Shown in pieces: positions 35,868 to 45,234 of a stretch of DNA of 64,000 bases (its first letter is position 1; each line of letters opens with the position of its first letter). Source of the stretch: a candidate division CSSED10-310 bacterium (lineage in GTDB: Bacteria > CSSED10-310 > JAFGJC01). The notes beneath the pieces are model-generated. The model searched no databases. It was not told where the DNA came from and saw only the letters and a list, made by a program, of their open reading frames with translations. Where the stretch lies: positions 124,001-188,000 of the forward strand of contig JAFGLW010000001.1 of NCBI GenBank assembly GCA_016927905.1, given 5' to 3'. Made by a program: the position numbers and the translations under genes.

Positions 35868-36584
35868 ATGAATGATATTGTCGCCATAACCAAAAGGGAA
35901 TTCAGGGCCTATTTCGATTCTCCCATCGCCTATGTTTTCATGACGGTGTTTCTGGTCTTGACCGGCTGGCTGTTTTACAAGGGGTTTTTCATTTCCGACA
36001 CCGCATCCATCCGGATGTTTTTCAGTCTGCTTCCCTGGGTGTTTCTTTTCTTCATTCCGGCCGTCACCATGCGCCTGTGGTCAGAAGAAAAGAAACTCGG
36101 AACCATGGAACTCCTGATGACCCTGCCGCTGCGGGACATCGACGTGGTCATCGGAAAGTTTACGGCGGCATTCCTTTTCCTCACTTCAACGGTCATCCTG
36201 ACATTCCCGCTGGTCATTTCGGTCAACAAACTGGGAAATCCCGATCCTGGACCGATCATCGGCGGATATATCGGCGCTATTCTGATGGGAGGCGCCTATC
36301 TGGCAATCGGCATGTTTGCGTCCAGTCTGACTGAAAATCAGATCACATCATTCATCCTCGGCGTGGTCATGTGTTTCATCTTGTTCATTATCGGAGAAAT
36401 CTTCGTTCTGATGGCGGTGCCCTACTCGATCGTTCCGTTGCTGAAATTCCTGGGTCTTGGATCCCATTTCGAGAGCATTGGAAGAGGCGTACTCGATTCC
36501 AGAGACCTGCTCTACTATCTCTCGGTCATCGTTTTCTTTCTTTTTCTCAATATCCGCTCTCTCGAAAGCCGGCAATGGAAGTAG
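35868..36584 (+). CDS. Gld-type ABC exporter permease (GldF-like)
   Basis: 238 residues from the ATG at 35868 (GGAGGAAGATC upstream). Six transmembrane helices. The N-terminal AITKREFRAYFDSPIAYVFM and the element LWSEEKKLGTMELLMTLPLRDIDVVIGKF are characteristic of the GldF/ABC-2 family. Partner of the ATPase 17 bases upstream and the GldG-like protein 9 bases downstream. Confidence 0.92.
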   Translation: MNDIVAITKREFRAYFDSPIAYVFMTVFLVLTGWLFYKGFFISDTASIRMFFSLLPWVFLFFIPAVTMRLWSEEKKLGTMELLMTLPLRDIDVVIGKFTAAFLFLTSTVILTFPLVISVNKLGNPDPGPIIGGYIGAILMGGAYLAIGMFASSLTENQITSFILGVVMCFILFIIGEIFVLMAVPYSIVPLLKFLGLGSHFESIGRGVLDSRDLLYYLSVIVFFLFLNIRSLESRQWK

Positions 36585-36593
36585 GAGGTCAAC

Positions 36594-38216
36594 ATGGCGC
36601 AGCAACTCATTAAACGTGGAAGTCAGTCATTTCTGCTCATCCTAATCGTTACCGGCATTCTTTTCTTTGCCAATATTCTGTCGGCCAGGTTCTTCTTCAG
36701 GGCCGACCTGACCGAAAATAAGGAATATACGATCACCGATTCCACAAAGAACATCCTGTCCGGATTGGACGATATCGTGAATGTCCGGTTGTATTTCTCG
36801 AAGGAACTGCCCCCTTATATCGCCAACCTGGAAAAACAGGTGCGCGATATTCTGGATGAATTCCGGGCCTATTCCGGCAACCGCCTGCATGTCGAGTTCA
36901 TCGATCCAGCGGACGATCCGGAATTGAAATCCAAACTCCAGCGCATGGGTATTCCCGAATTGCAGTTGACCGTAATCGAAAAAGATCAGCGTCAGGTTCG
37001 CAAAGCTTATCTGGGCATGTCCATTCAATTCGGAGATAAAAATGAAGTGATTCCCATGATTCGCAATCTCGACAATCTGGAATATGATCTCGCTTCCGCA
37101 CTCCTGAAAGTCTCCTCCACCAAACAGCAGATTTTGGGCTGGGTCGGCCCCCGGGAAACCGATGAATCTCCCGGCGGGTATTCCGAGTTTCAGAAAATCC
37201 TGAACGAGGAGTACATGGTGCGGAATCTGGATCCCGCCGCCTTATCCACCATACCGAACAATATCGAAGCGCTGGTCGTACCCGGGAACCAAATGTTCCC
37301 CGACCGGACGCTTTATGCAATCGATCAGTATCTCATGCAGAACGGAAATGTTATCTTCCTGTCCGATGCGGTCGAACTGAACCGGGAAACTTTTTCAGCC
37401 ACCGTCAGCCGACAATCCGTCGCGCCCATGCTGGAACATTACGGTATCCGCATCGAACCGGAGATGGTGCTTGACCGGAGTAACGCGTATGCTGCATTCA
37501 ACAGCGGGTTCATGCGCTTCAGGCTGCCCTATCCCTTCTGGCCGAAAATCAGGGAAGAGTATTTTAACGACGACAATCCCGCAGTCAATCAACTGGAATC
37601 TCTGGTTCTTCCTTGGGTGTCGCCAATCGAAAATCTGACCGGTGACAACCGATCGTTCACACCGCTGATGACCACGACGGAATATTCGTGGACGGCTGTG
37701 GAGCCTTTCGATTTGAATCCTCAGCAGCGATTTGACGTCGAACAGTCGGAAACCGGGAAACATGTTGTCGGCGCGATTGTGCAAGGGAGGTTCACGAGTT
37801 ATTTCAAGGATAGACCGGTCCCCGAAAAACCACAGAAATCCGATCGATCCGAAGAAGAGGAATCTCCGGAAAAACCCATCGAAGAAAGCGGTGACATTTC
37901 ATTCATCCTGATTTCCAACACGCGTTTCATCAACAACCAGTTCAGCCAGATCTTTCCTGAAAATGCCATTTTCATGCAGAACATAATCGATTCCCTGACC
38001 ATCGGCGACAAGTTGATCGGGATCCGTTCCCGCCAGGTTACATCCAGGTCCCTGGACTATGGAACGACGGATGAAAAACGGAAGGAATCGATCAAGTCGA
38101 CACACCGGTTTTTAGGCACATTTGCGGTTCCCATTCTGGTGATCGTATTCGGGTTATCCAGATTCTGGGTCCGGAAAAACAGAAAACTCAAGATGAGAGA
38201 TCAATCGGGCGAGTAG
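36594..38216 (+). CDS. GldG-like auxiliary ABC protein
   Basis: 540 residues. One N-terminal helix (about 14-32), a long extracytoplasmic part and one C-terminal helix (about 505-525) followed by basic residues. After the first helix comes ARFFFRADLTENKEYTITDSTKNIL, the conserved entry of the GldG/DUF7088 region. Then a GATase-like fold with ALVVPGN and MQNGNVIFLSD. AGGAGG ribosome site. It completes the exporter complex, perhaps as the external substrate-handling subunit. Confidence 0.88.
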   Translation: MAQQLIKRGSQSFLLILIVTGILFFANILSARFFFRADLTENKEYTITDSTKNILSGLDDIVNVRLYFSKELPPYIANLEKQVRDILDEFRAYSGNRLHVEFIDPADDPELKSKLQRMGIPELQLTVIEKDQRQVRKAYLGMSIQFGDKNEVIPMIRNLDNLEYDLASALLKVSSTKQQILGWVGPRETDESPGGYSEFQKILNEEYMVRNLDPAALSTIPNNIEALVVPGNQMFPDRTLYAIDQYLMQNGNVIFLSDAVELNRETFSATVSRQSVAPMLEHYGIRIEPEMVLDRSNAYAAFNSGFMRFRLPYPFWPKIREEYFNDDNPAVNQLESLVLPWVSPIENLTGDNRSFTPLMTTTEYSWTAVEPFDLNPQQRFDVEQSETGKHVVGAIVQGRFTSYFKDRPVPEKPQKSDRSEEEESPEKPIEESGDISFILISNTRFINNQFSQIFPENAIFMQNIIDSLTIGDKLIGIRSRQVTSRSLDYGTTDEKRKESIKSTHRFLGTFAVPILVIVFGLSRFWVRKNRKLKMRDQSGE

Positions 38217-38227
38217 GAGGAATCCTG

Positions 38228-39325
38228 ATGAACAAATCCAGTATATTTTTGCTGGCCCTATTCATCGTTCTCGGTATTGCCGTACTGGTGGTGGAAAAGC
38301 CTTTTTCCGAGCCCGTGAAGGAGCCCATTCCGGAACTGGGTCCGATGTTCCCGGATTTCAACCGGGACGAAATGGTCCGGATGCAGTTTGGTTCATTCGG
38401 CGGCGTTACGGTTCTGGAGAAACGGGATGGGGTATGGGTTGTGGAGGACGACGGCAAGATCTACCCCACCGACATGGATGCAGTGAACAAGGTATTCGAA
38501 ACGATCGAAGGACTGGTTGCAAAACAATTGATCGCCACCAGCCCCGCAAAACATATCTCTTTCCAGGTCAACGCGCCTCAGGAAACGGAAACGACCGATG
38601 CGGAGGGGAATACTCAACCGTTCCGCATGGGTACGCTGGGAACCGAAGTGATACTCCAAACCGACTCCGGTGAAGAAGCCGTGCATCTGTTCATCGGGAA
38701 AAACGGGGCGGCGGATTTCATGACAACTTACGTGCGGCGCGACGGCTCGGATTCGGTTCTTCTGGTCGACGGGTATCTGAAAGCCATATTCGGCAAATCC
38801 GGTGCAGCCGGATGGAAAGACCTCCTGATCTGCAAGGTGGAACCGGATGAAATCTCCAGAATCATCCTGAAATCCGGAAAAGACCGGATCGAGATTGAAG
38901 CGGTCGGGCAGACGCAGGTTTCGGAATCGAAATCCACGGATGAGGAACCGGATGAACACCCCGTTTCCGAACCTGAATCTCAATGGCGGATGACCCATCC
39001 GAAGGTCATGGATATCGCCCAGACAGAAATCGAGAGGCTCCTGGAGATCTTCAAAAATCTCCGTGCAACAGATTTCGCGACCGAACAGGAAAGCCCGGAT
39101 AATTATCAATTTGATACCCCCACAGCCGAAGTCACACTCATGTTTTCCGACGGATCCGGTCTGACCCTGACCGTCGGCGCAGAATCGCCCGACAGACCGA
39201 ACAATCACTATCTTAAAAAATCGGATTCGGATTCCGTTTATCTGATACCGAAATACAGGGCCGAACAACTCAAACGGAAACCTTCGGATTTCGAACCCAA
39301 GGGGACGGATCCGGGAGTTGCGTAA
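38228..39325 (+). CDS. DUF4340 membrane-anchored protein of the Gld-type ABC system
   Basis: 365 residues with one N-terminal helix (about 5-22) and a large extracytoplasmic region of repeated beta-rich modules. Typical DUF4340 features: LEKRDGVWVVEDDGKIYPTDMDAVNKVFETI near 60-95, and LRATDFATEQ with VTLMFSDGSGLTLTVG near 280-325. A low-complexity acidic insert (KSTDEEPDEHPVSEPES) lies near 240. AGGAGG site; 11 bases after the GldG-like gene. Always seen with this type of ABC transporter; role unknown. Confidence 0.87.
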   Translation: MNKSSIFLLALFIVLGIAVLVVEKPFSEPVKEPIPELGPMFPDFNRDEMVRMQFGSFGGVTVLEKRDGVWVVEDDGKIYPTDMDAVNKVFETIEGLVAKQLIATSPAKHISFQVNAPQETETTDAEGNTQPFRMGTLGTEVILQTDSGEEAVHLFIGKNGAADFMTTYVRRDGSDSVLLVDGYLKAIFGKSGAAGWKDLLICKVEPDEISRIILKSGKDRIEIEAVGQTQVSESKSTDEEPDEHPVSEPESQWRMTHPKVMDIAQTEIERLLEIFKNLRATDFATEQESPDNYQFDTPTAEVTLMFSDGSGLTLTVGAESPDRPNNHYLKKSDSDSVYLIPKYRAEQLKRKPSDFEPKGTDPGVA

Positions 39326-39346
39326 AACACCCCGTTTCCGCTCGTG

Positions 39347-40063
39347 ATGAATCCGGGCAAAGCGCGCGTTTTCAAAATCAGCTGCAGGGGCCTGTCATCG
39401 CCTCTGCTGATCCGATCCAGATCGTTTCCCGTTTCCCAGGAAACCCTGTTTTTGATCGAGTTCATCGGTGATCATATCAAATCGTTCCGCACCGGAGTCG
39501 ATCTTGGTTGCGGTGTCGGTATTGTAGCGCTAGCCCTGGCGGCAAATCATCCCGGCCGACGGATGCTGGGCGTCGACATACAGCCCGGATTGATTGAAAC
39601 CGCGATTGAAAACGCCAGACGGAACGAACTCGAACACGCCGTGACATTCAACTGCGGCGATTTACGCGATCCGGAGGTTTTACCTGAGCCCGGCTCCATA
39701 GATTTGGTTGCCGCCAATCCGCCCTTCAGAAAACTGGATACCGGAAAGATCAGCCCTGTCAAGGAACGGTCCATAGCCTGTCATGAAACATCCGCGTCAC
39801 TGAGCGATTACATTCGATCTTCCGCCTCGATTCTCCGCCACAAGGGATACCTGGCATTGACCATTCTGCCGGAGCGGCTTGCGGAACTGATCGATCTGAT
39901 GAATCGAAATTCCATCCGGCCCACCCTGATCCGGTTTATACATCATCGATCGGATCTGCCGGCCAACGGTGCTCTGGTTCTGGGACGCAGGAACGGGAAA
40001 GCCGGTCTCCGGATACTATCTCCACTGATCGTACTTGAGAATCAACGGCTGTACAGGTTATGA
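39347..40063 (+). CDS. TrmN6-like SAM-dependent methyltransferase
   Basis: 238 residues. Rossmann-type methyltransferase: SAM motif VDLGCGVGIVALALAAN (about 47-63), acidic motif II MLGVDIQPGLIETA, and AANPPFRKLDTGKISP (about 123-138), an NPPF catalytic motif shared by N6-adenine enzymes. TrmN6 (tRNA1Val A37) is the closest match by these motifs; a rRNA adenine or protein Gln methyltransferase is possible. A GTG directly before the ATG could also start it. Last cytoplasmic gene before the receptor; the connection to the ABC system is probably only transcriptional. Confidence 0.8.
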   Translation: MNPGKARVFKISCRGLSSPLLIRSRSFPVSQETLFLIEFIGDHIKSFRTGVDLGCGVGIVALALAANHPGRRMLGVDIQPGLIETAIENARRNELEHAVTFNCGDLRDPEVLPEPGSIDLVAANPPFRKLDTGKISPVKERSIACHETSASLSDYIRSSASILRHKGYLALTILPERLAELIDLMNRNSIRPTLIRFIHHRSDLPANGALVLGRRNGKAGLRILSPLIVLENQRLYRL

Positions 40064-40073
40064 TTCGATCACA

Positions 40074-42587
40074 GTGACGATTTCACATATCGCCGAGAAA
40101 ACCATCTTTACCGGGATCGTCGCGGTTCTGCTGCTGATCAGCGTTCCCGGTGCCGACGCACTCAATTCCAGCACCATCAAAATCATCACGCAGGATGATG
40201 TCGGGAACCGATTGCCCGGTGTGGAAATACACTTCACGAATCAATCCGGCCCGACACCAGCTGTTTTCCGGACGGATGTGAACGGTGAACTTCTGCTCAC
40301 CCACGTCCACGGCGGTATTTACGGTATTACCGCGCTTCGGAACGGATTCCATCCAGTCCGGATCGACCGATTCGATATCAATGTGGACTCAATGTTGATT
40401 CTGACGGTGAGACTGCTGCACAAACTGCTGAATCCGGACGATGCCGAAAAACCGGATTCATATACTTTGCGTGAGAATTACTATCCGTCAATCTCCAGAA
40501 TCATGAAATCCCCAATGAACCGGATAGCCCGGCCGGCCGATCTGAGAGAATTTCTGGAGCGGTCGACCCTGTTCTTCATCGATGCCGATCTGAATCCGGT
40601 GCTTGTGGGGAGCCGGACGCCGGATTCGAGACTCTACATCGACGGAATTCCTCTGTTGAATCCGCTGAACAAACAACCCTTTTTCTATCCCCCGGTTGCA
40701 TTCATTGATCAAACGAAAATCATGGTTTCCGGCATACATGCCTGTTCGGACGCACCCGCAGGATGTTCCATTGAACTGATCAGCCGAGATTCCGGCGAAT
40801 CCTCTTTCAGTTCGTGCATCAGCGTTTCTTCGAATCTGTTCAACAACACCCGGATCGACAGAGCGGATTCCGCGGCGGCGTTCCGATACTGGAACGATCG
40901 AACCGGTCAGGATATCCCATTCCCATCCGAGTCGCCCTCGATACGGAACGATACGGTTCAATTTTCTTTTTCCGCCAATTCCCGGCCCGTAAACGGTCAG
41001 CTCGCCGGATACTGGCGTAAATCCGATACACTCCCATCCTCGGATTATATCAATGAGGACGCCTATGAAGACGCCAACATCTGGATGTCGGCCGGATCCG
41101 ATCCGTCCGCGAATCTTTCATTTAAATTGATTGGAGGATTCCAGCAAACCTGGATGTATCTCGACAATCCGCTTCTGCTGAGGGGATTCAATCCATACCT
41201 GGATCGGGATCAAAAGCTATTCGGCGCTCTGGCGCTCGGTTACCAGCAGAGAGAGAGCTCATTTTACCGCCTTTGTTTGAGTCACCAGGCGGCCGATGAT
41301 CAATCGGGACCCGCAATGAATTCCAATAAATTCAAACCATATAAAGACTGCCGTTTCGATCCGAATCCACCGGTTGATGTCCCGTTTTTCAGTTCCGGTG
41401 AATCCGTTTTGTCCCGTATCCAGGTGGATCATCTTCGTAATTACTCAAACCACTCCACTTCCCTGGGTGGAGCTTACCAATGGTTCCACTGTGACTGGAA
41501 CGATATGGTTCATGATGTTTTCGATGAACCGGGAAACGGCTGCCCGACAGTCTCGAGTCGTGTCCTGGATCGAGGGGATTGGGAATTCAGTCTCTGGGGA
41601 ACCGATCGGTGGTTCCCCACCGACCTGCTGGAGCTCACCGTCGCCATACGGTGGGACCGTTTTCATTATCTGACGAGAGCGGATTATATCAGCCCGAGAT
41701 TCGTTGCGGGTTACCGGATCAAGAACATCCGTTTTCACGCCGGAGTGGAACGGGTTGTGGAACCTTACGGATTCGTTTATCTGTTCCAATCCGCGCCGGA
41801 CAGTCCATCCATGTTGGATCTTTCGGGTAAGGCGGGAGCGGAAACCGGTCTGCGCTGGTTTGGCGGCTGTGAAACATGCTTCAAATCCCGCTTCAAAGGC
41901 CGGTTGGATTTTTATTATTCACTCCTGATCAACCCGCTGGAACTGGTCTCCGGACTCTGGGAAGACAACACCCGGTTTTATGCTCCGGTGGTAAGTGACA
42001 GGGAGAAGAAGTGCGGGATCATACTGAACACATCCTATGAGATGGCATCATGGCTTCATCTCAATCTGCTCTATTCCTGGAACAGCACCCAACGCAAATG
42101 GCCTGAAAACATGCCTTTAACGACTCTGGATTTCCGTCTTGAAGATCGTTTTTTCCGACCCTCATTCCAGGCTTTTCCGGAAGACGGTGTGACAGCGGAT
42201 CTGGGAGTTGCGCATTGTGTTTTGATATCGAGCGTTGCCAGGCTGCAGTATCTGTGGGAGATGGAATTACAGCTGGATTGCAGCTACTATTCCGGTAAAC
42301 CGTATACCCGGCTTCGGCCTGACGAACAACCGGAGGATCCCATATCCCCGGAACGCCTCAATGATCAGATCGGTCCTGCATGGTCCCGGTTCGATCTCAG
42401 CCTGTCCAAAACCCATCGGTTCAGCAACAGCCTGTCGATCGGAGTCATCATCGGGGTGCGGAACCTGTTCAATTCGCTCCAAAATCCCCCGGTGGATCCC
42501 CGTACAGGTGAAGCGACATTCGAACCCTACCAGCTCGATTCGGGACAGCCACGGGCTGTCATTGCGGGATGCCAGTTCAGTTTCTAG
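40074..42587 (+). CDS. TonB-dependent-receptor-like outer-membrane protein
   Basis: About 837 residues from a GTG (40074) that gives a good signal peptide ending VPGADA; a TTG at 40035 within the preceding gene is an alternative. Carboxypeptidase-regulatory-like domain (about 32-120: IKIITQDDVGNRLPGVEI, ITALRNGFHPV), plug-like segment (about 150-245: DSRLYIDGIPLLNPL, IDQTKIMVSGIHACSDAPAGCSIELIS), then a long beta-barrel. It ends in Phe (CQFSF), the outer-membrane assembly signal. No clear TonB box near the start, so it may take the SusC-like/CarboxypepD form without one. Substrate unknown. Confidence 0.82.
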   Translation: MTISHIAEKTIFTGIVAVLLLISVPGADALNSSTIKIITQDDVGNRLPGVEIHFTNQSGPTPAVFRTDVNGELLLTHVHGGIYGITALRNGFHPVRIDRFDINVDSMLILTVRLLHKLLNPDDAEKPDSYTLRENYYPSISRIMKSPMNRIARPADLREFLERSTLFFIDADLNPVLVGSRTPDSRLYIDGIPLLNPLNKQPFFYPPVAFIDQTKIMVSGIHACSDAPAGCSIELISRDSGESSFSSCISVSSNLFNNTRIDRADSAAAFRYWNDRTGQDIPFPSESPSIRNDTVQFSFSANSRPVNGQLAGYWRKSDTLPSSDYINEDAYEDANIWMSAGSDPSANLSFKLIGGFQQTWMYLDNPLLLRGFNPYLDRDQKLFGALALGYQQRESSFYRLCLSHQAADDQSGPAMNSNKFKPYKDCRFDPNPPVDVPFFSSGESVLSRIQVDHLRNYSNHSTSLGGAYQWFHCDWNDMVHDVFDEPGNGCPTVSSRVLDRGDWEFSLWGTDRWFPTDLLELTVAIRWDRFHYLTRADYISPRFVAGYRIKNIRFHAGVERVVEPYGFVYLFQSAPDSPSMLDLSGKAGAETGLRWFGGCETCFKSRFKGRLDFYYSLLINPLELVSGLWEDNTRFYAPVVSDREKKCGIILNTSYEMASWLHLNLLYSWNSTQRKWPENMPLTTLDFRLEDRFFRPSFQAFPEDGVTADLGVAHCVLISSVARLQYLWEMELQLDCSYYSGKPYTRLRPDEQPEDPISPERLNDQIGPAWSRFDLSLSKTHRFSNSLSIGVIIGVRNLFNSLQNPPVDPRTGEATFEPYQLDSGQPRAVIAGCQFSF

Positions 42588-42590
42588 GTA

Positions 42591-44276
42591 TCAGGACCGC
42601 CGTTTCAGCGCATGGATCCCGATCCGCATGGGCAACATGACGGTCAGACAGGTGATACAAACCATGATCGACCAGGTCAATCCGCGATCGAGATGTTTCC
42701 AGTACCGGAATATGCGCCAGTAAAGGGAGAAAAACCGAATGACATCCGGCAGAACGCTCAGCGCCACCATGACGATGATGAAAGAGATTGAAAGCAGCAT
42801 GAACACCAATCCGCCGCTGCTGACCGCCACCCTGGCGGGATCCTCCATGTCATAACGGGGGCGGATGGATCCCAGACCCACTGCGAGTCCCGTACAGCCG
42901 AACGTGATCAGACCGATAGCAGCCAGACACCGTTGCATCAATTCCTTCGGCACGTCCAGTACAACAATTGAAAATCCGACCAGCAGCAGTCCGACAGTCA
43001 ATGCCGGCAGGAAATGAAAAGCGAATTTGAACCATAGGTATCGATTCCAGTCGATGGGTGCAGACTGGAGCAGCCAGACCGCCCTGCCCTCCACGCTGAC
43101 CGCCGGAAAGGCGAACCGGGCCAAAAGTGCCGACAGGATCAGGCCGGATGCTGCCACGGAGATGTGGGACATGCTGTATTGAAATCCGTACAGTTCATAG
43201 GGCAGATTCTTGAAATTGAATATGTAAATGGCTATGAGTGCTGCGATTACAATAATCTGAGACCACTGACTGGCATCTCTCATAAACAGTTTGATATCCC
43301 GGATGAAAAAACCCATTCTGACGGCCGCGAACCGGTTTTCACTCAGGCGCTTTACGCGGCGGTTTTTAATTCTTTCAGATCCCCGGCCGCCGGATCTGGC
43401 GCGAAACCAGATCAGCCGGAACAGCCAGTAGGATGAAACGGTCGCGATCAAAGCGCTCGACCATAACATTCCAATATATCGAGCGCTCCGGATCATTGCG
43501 CCTTCGGTGTATGTCGCCAGCGCTTCCGAAGCCCATGTTGTAGGCATCCAGACGATCGTGGGGAATCTCATGGCATCGATGTAGAAGGTCAATTGCTCCG
43601 CGCCGATGGGATCGATCATCTGCTCCGGTCTCATCCATCTGAAGATCAGAACCATCCCCACGCTGACGGCGATACCCACCAGAAGAAGCGCTTTCTGGGC
43701 CCGTCTGGGAGAAAAAAACAGGATCAGAGTATTGGCGATCATGATACCCAGGCTGGCGGCGATAATTGCAACGGAAATGACATCGGCTACGGTCAGCCAC
43801 TTGAACGGAAATCCATGTGCCAGCGCATCTCCGTATGCCCAGAATATCGGCGTACCGAAGGCAATGAACATCCAGGAACTCCGGATCAGGGTCTCCAGCA
43901 TCCGGTACGCGAACAGGCTTGCTGAAGCGACCGGTTTGGTATGGATCAGGTCAATTTCGGCGGAAAGGAAATAGGATGAAATTGCCATAATGATACTTGA
44001 ATAGAAAAGCAGGACGGCGAAAACCAAAACCACCATGTTCAGTAGTTTTGCCAGGAGAATGTACCGCAATTCCTCAAGATACACCTGTTTGAGGATATGG
44101 ATGAACAGGGTTCGAGCCAGAAAAAATTCCGAATAGATGAACACGACGGCAATGGAGAATACCAGCACCCATTTGACGAGGACAGCGGGTGAATTCCGGG
44201 TGATCGCGTTTTTGAACCGATGGAGATCCATTCTGATCAGGCATCGAAACTCGCTGTATTTGCCTGTTGAAATCAT
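42591..44276 (-). CDS. ABC exporter permease, large multi-span type
   Basis: 561 residues with about 12 predicted helices: a first pair near 35-95 (VLVFSIAVVFIYSEFFLARTL; VVLVFAVLLFYSSIIMAISSY), a block from 125 to 290 and a second block from 335 to 550. Cytosolic element MRDASQWSQIIV-like (IKLFMRDASQWSQI) between the halves. It matches the putative ABC-exporter permease family (two ABC-2 halves) paired with a single ATPase. Overlaps the ATPase gene stop by 4 bases. Convergent with the receptor gene, with only 3 bases between their stops and no terminator. Confidence 0.82.
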   Translation of the reverse strand: MISTGKYSEFRCLIRMDLHRFKNAITRNSPAVLVKWVLVFSIAVVFIYSEFFLARTLFIHILKQVYLEELRYILLAKLLNMVVLVFAVLLFYSSIIMAISSYFLSAEIDLIHTKPVASASLFAYRMLETLIRSSWMFIAFGTPIFWAYGDALAHGFPFKWLTVADVISVAIIAASLGIMIANTLILFFSPRRAQKALLLVGIAVSVGMVLIFRWMRPEQMIDPIGAEQLTFYIDAMRFPTIVWMPTTWASEALATYTEGAMIRSARYIGMLWSSALIATVSSYWLFRLIWFRARSGGRGSERIKNRRVKRLSENRFAAVRMGFFIRDIKLFMRDASQWSQIIVIAALIAIYIFNFKNLPYELYGFQYSMSHISVAASGLILSALLARFAFPAVSVEGRAVWLLQSAPIDWNRYLWFKFAFHFLPALTVGLLLVGFSIVVLDVPKELMQRCLAAIGLITFGCTGLAVGLGSIRPRYDMEDPARVAVSSGGLVFMLLSISFIIVMVALSVLPDVIRFFSLYWRIFRYWKHLDRGLTWSIMVCITCLTVMLPMRIGIHALKRRS

Positions 44277-45034
44277 GATTCCTTCAGACTGGCTACCACC
44301 GCATTCAGATCACCGGAATGAGTCAGTTCCAGGAAAATATCCTCCAGATGCTGAAACTCTCTCCGGACCATCCCCCTTAATTCCGCCATCGATCCTTCTG
44401 CAATCAATCTACCCTCATGGATAATGCCGATCTTGTCGGCGAGTTGTTCTGCAATTTCCAGTGAATGCGTGGAAATGAACGCGCTCAGCCCCGCGCTGCA
44501 TTTATCCCTGAGAATGCGTTTGAGCTGGACCGCTCCTCTGGGATCCAGTCCGACCATCGGTTCATCGATTATCAAAACGGGTGGATCATGGAGAAAAGCG
44601 GCGGCCAATGTCAGTTTCTGACGCATGCCGTGCGAAAACGATCCGATCAGTTCGTTCTGCCAGCCGGTCAGATCAAATCCGCCAAGCCAATCATCGATGC
44701 TTCGATCGCAGTGTTCCGGATCCATCCGGTAGAGGCCTCCGATAAAATGCAGAAATTCACGGGGTGTCAGGCGGTCATAAAGAAACGGCTGATCCGGAAC
44801 GAAACCGAACGATTGTTTGGCTTTCATCTCCTCTGTCTGAAGATCGTGCCCATTGATCGTCACCCGGCCGGCATCCGGTCTGAGAAGACCGACCATCATT
44901 TTGATGGTTGTTGTCTTTCCCGCTCCGTTGGGCCCCAGAAAACCATAAAGCTGCCCTTTCGACACATGGAGATCGAGCCGGTCCACGACCGTTCGTTTAT
45001 CAAAACGCTTTGTCAAATTCTCAAGATGCAGCAT
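44273..45034 (-). CDS. ABC exporter ATPase
   Basis: 253 residues from the ATG at 45034, which has GAGGGG upstream; a longer in-frame start (45112) adds an unlikely basic leader. Walker A GPNGAGKTTTIKM, Q-loop FVPDQPFLYDRL, signature FSHGMRQKLTLAAAF, Walker B PVLIIDEPMVGLD, H-loop STHSLEIAEQ. It forms a two-gene exporter with the large permease. Substrate unknown. Confidence 0.92.
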   Translation of the reverse strand: MLHLENLTKRFDKRTVVDRLDLHVSKGQLYGFLGPNGAGKTTTIKMMVGLLRPDAGRVTINGHDLQTEEMKAKQSFGFVPDQPFLYDRLTPREFLHFIGGLYRMDPEHCDRSIDDWLGGFDLTGWQNELIGSFSHGMRQKLTLAAAFLHDPPVLIIDEPMVGLDPRGAVQLKRILRDKCSAGLSAFISTHSLEIAEQLADKIGIIHEGRLIAEGSMAELRGMVRREFQHLEDIFLELTHSGDLNAVVASLKES

Positions 45035-45096
45035 ACCCCCCCTCGAATGAGATCGTCGATTCGTCCGGCAGATCCGGAACGGTTTGACGCTCGCTG

Positions 45097-45126
45097 AGTT
45101 TAGCATCAGCACGGCGAATTCATCAA
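45097..45126 (-). promoter_or_regulatory. Candidate promoter of the two-gene ABC exporter
   Basis: Minus strand: TTGATG (45126-45121), 18-base spacer, TAAACT (45102-45097); four of six matches in each. It starts 63 bases before the ATPase ATG. Confidence 0.4.
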
Positions 45127-45164
45127 TGGTTCAACACCTCATGAACGCAATGGGTTCGATATCG

Positions 45165-45193
45165 TTGACACATCGGACACCCTTTGTTAGGTT
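45165..45193 (+). promoter_or_regulatory. Candidate promoter of the phosphatase/sulfate-activation operon
   Basis: TTGACA (45165-45170, perfect), 17-base spacer, TAGGTT (45188-45193, three of six) with TGT just before it. It lies 42 bases before the ATG at 45235. Together with the opposite promoter it makes this 200-base gap a divergent control region. Confidence 0.5.
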
Positions 45194-45234
45194 GAATGCC
45201 TTTTTACGGAGTCGAGCCGGGATAAAACGAACAC

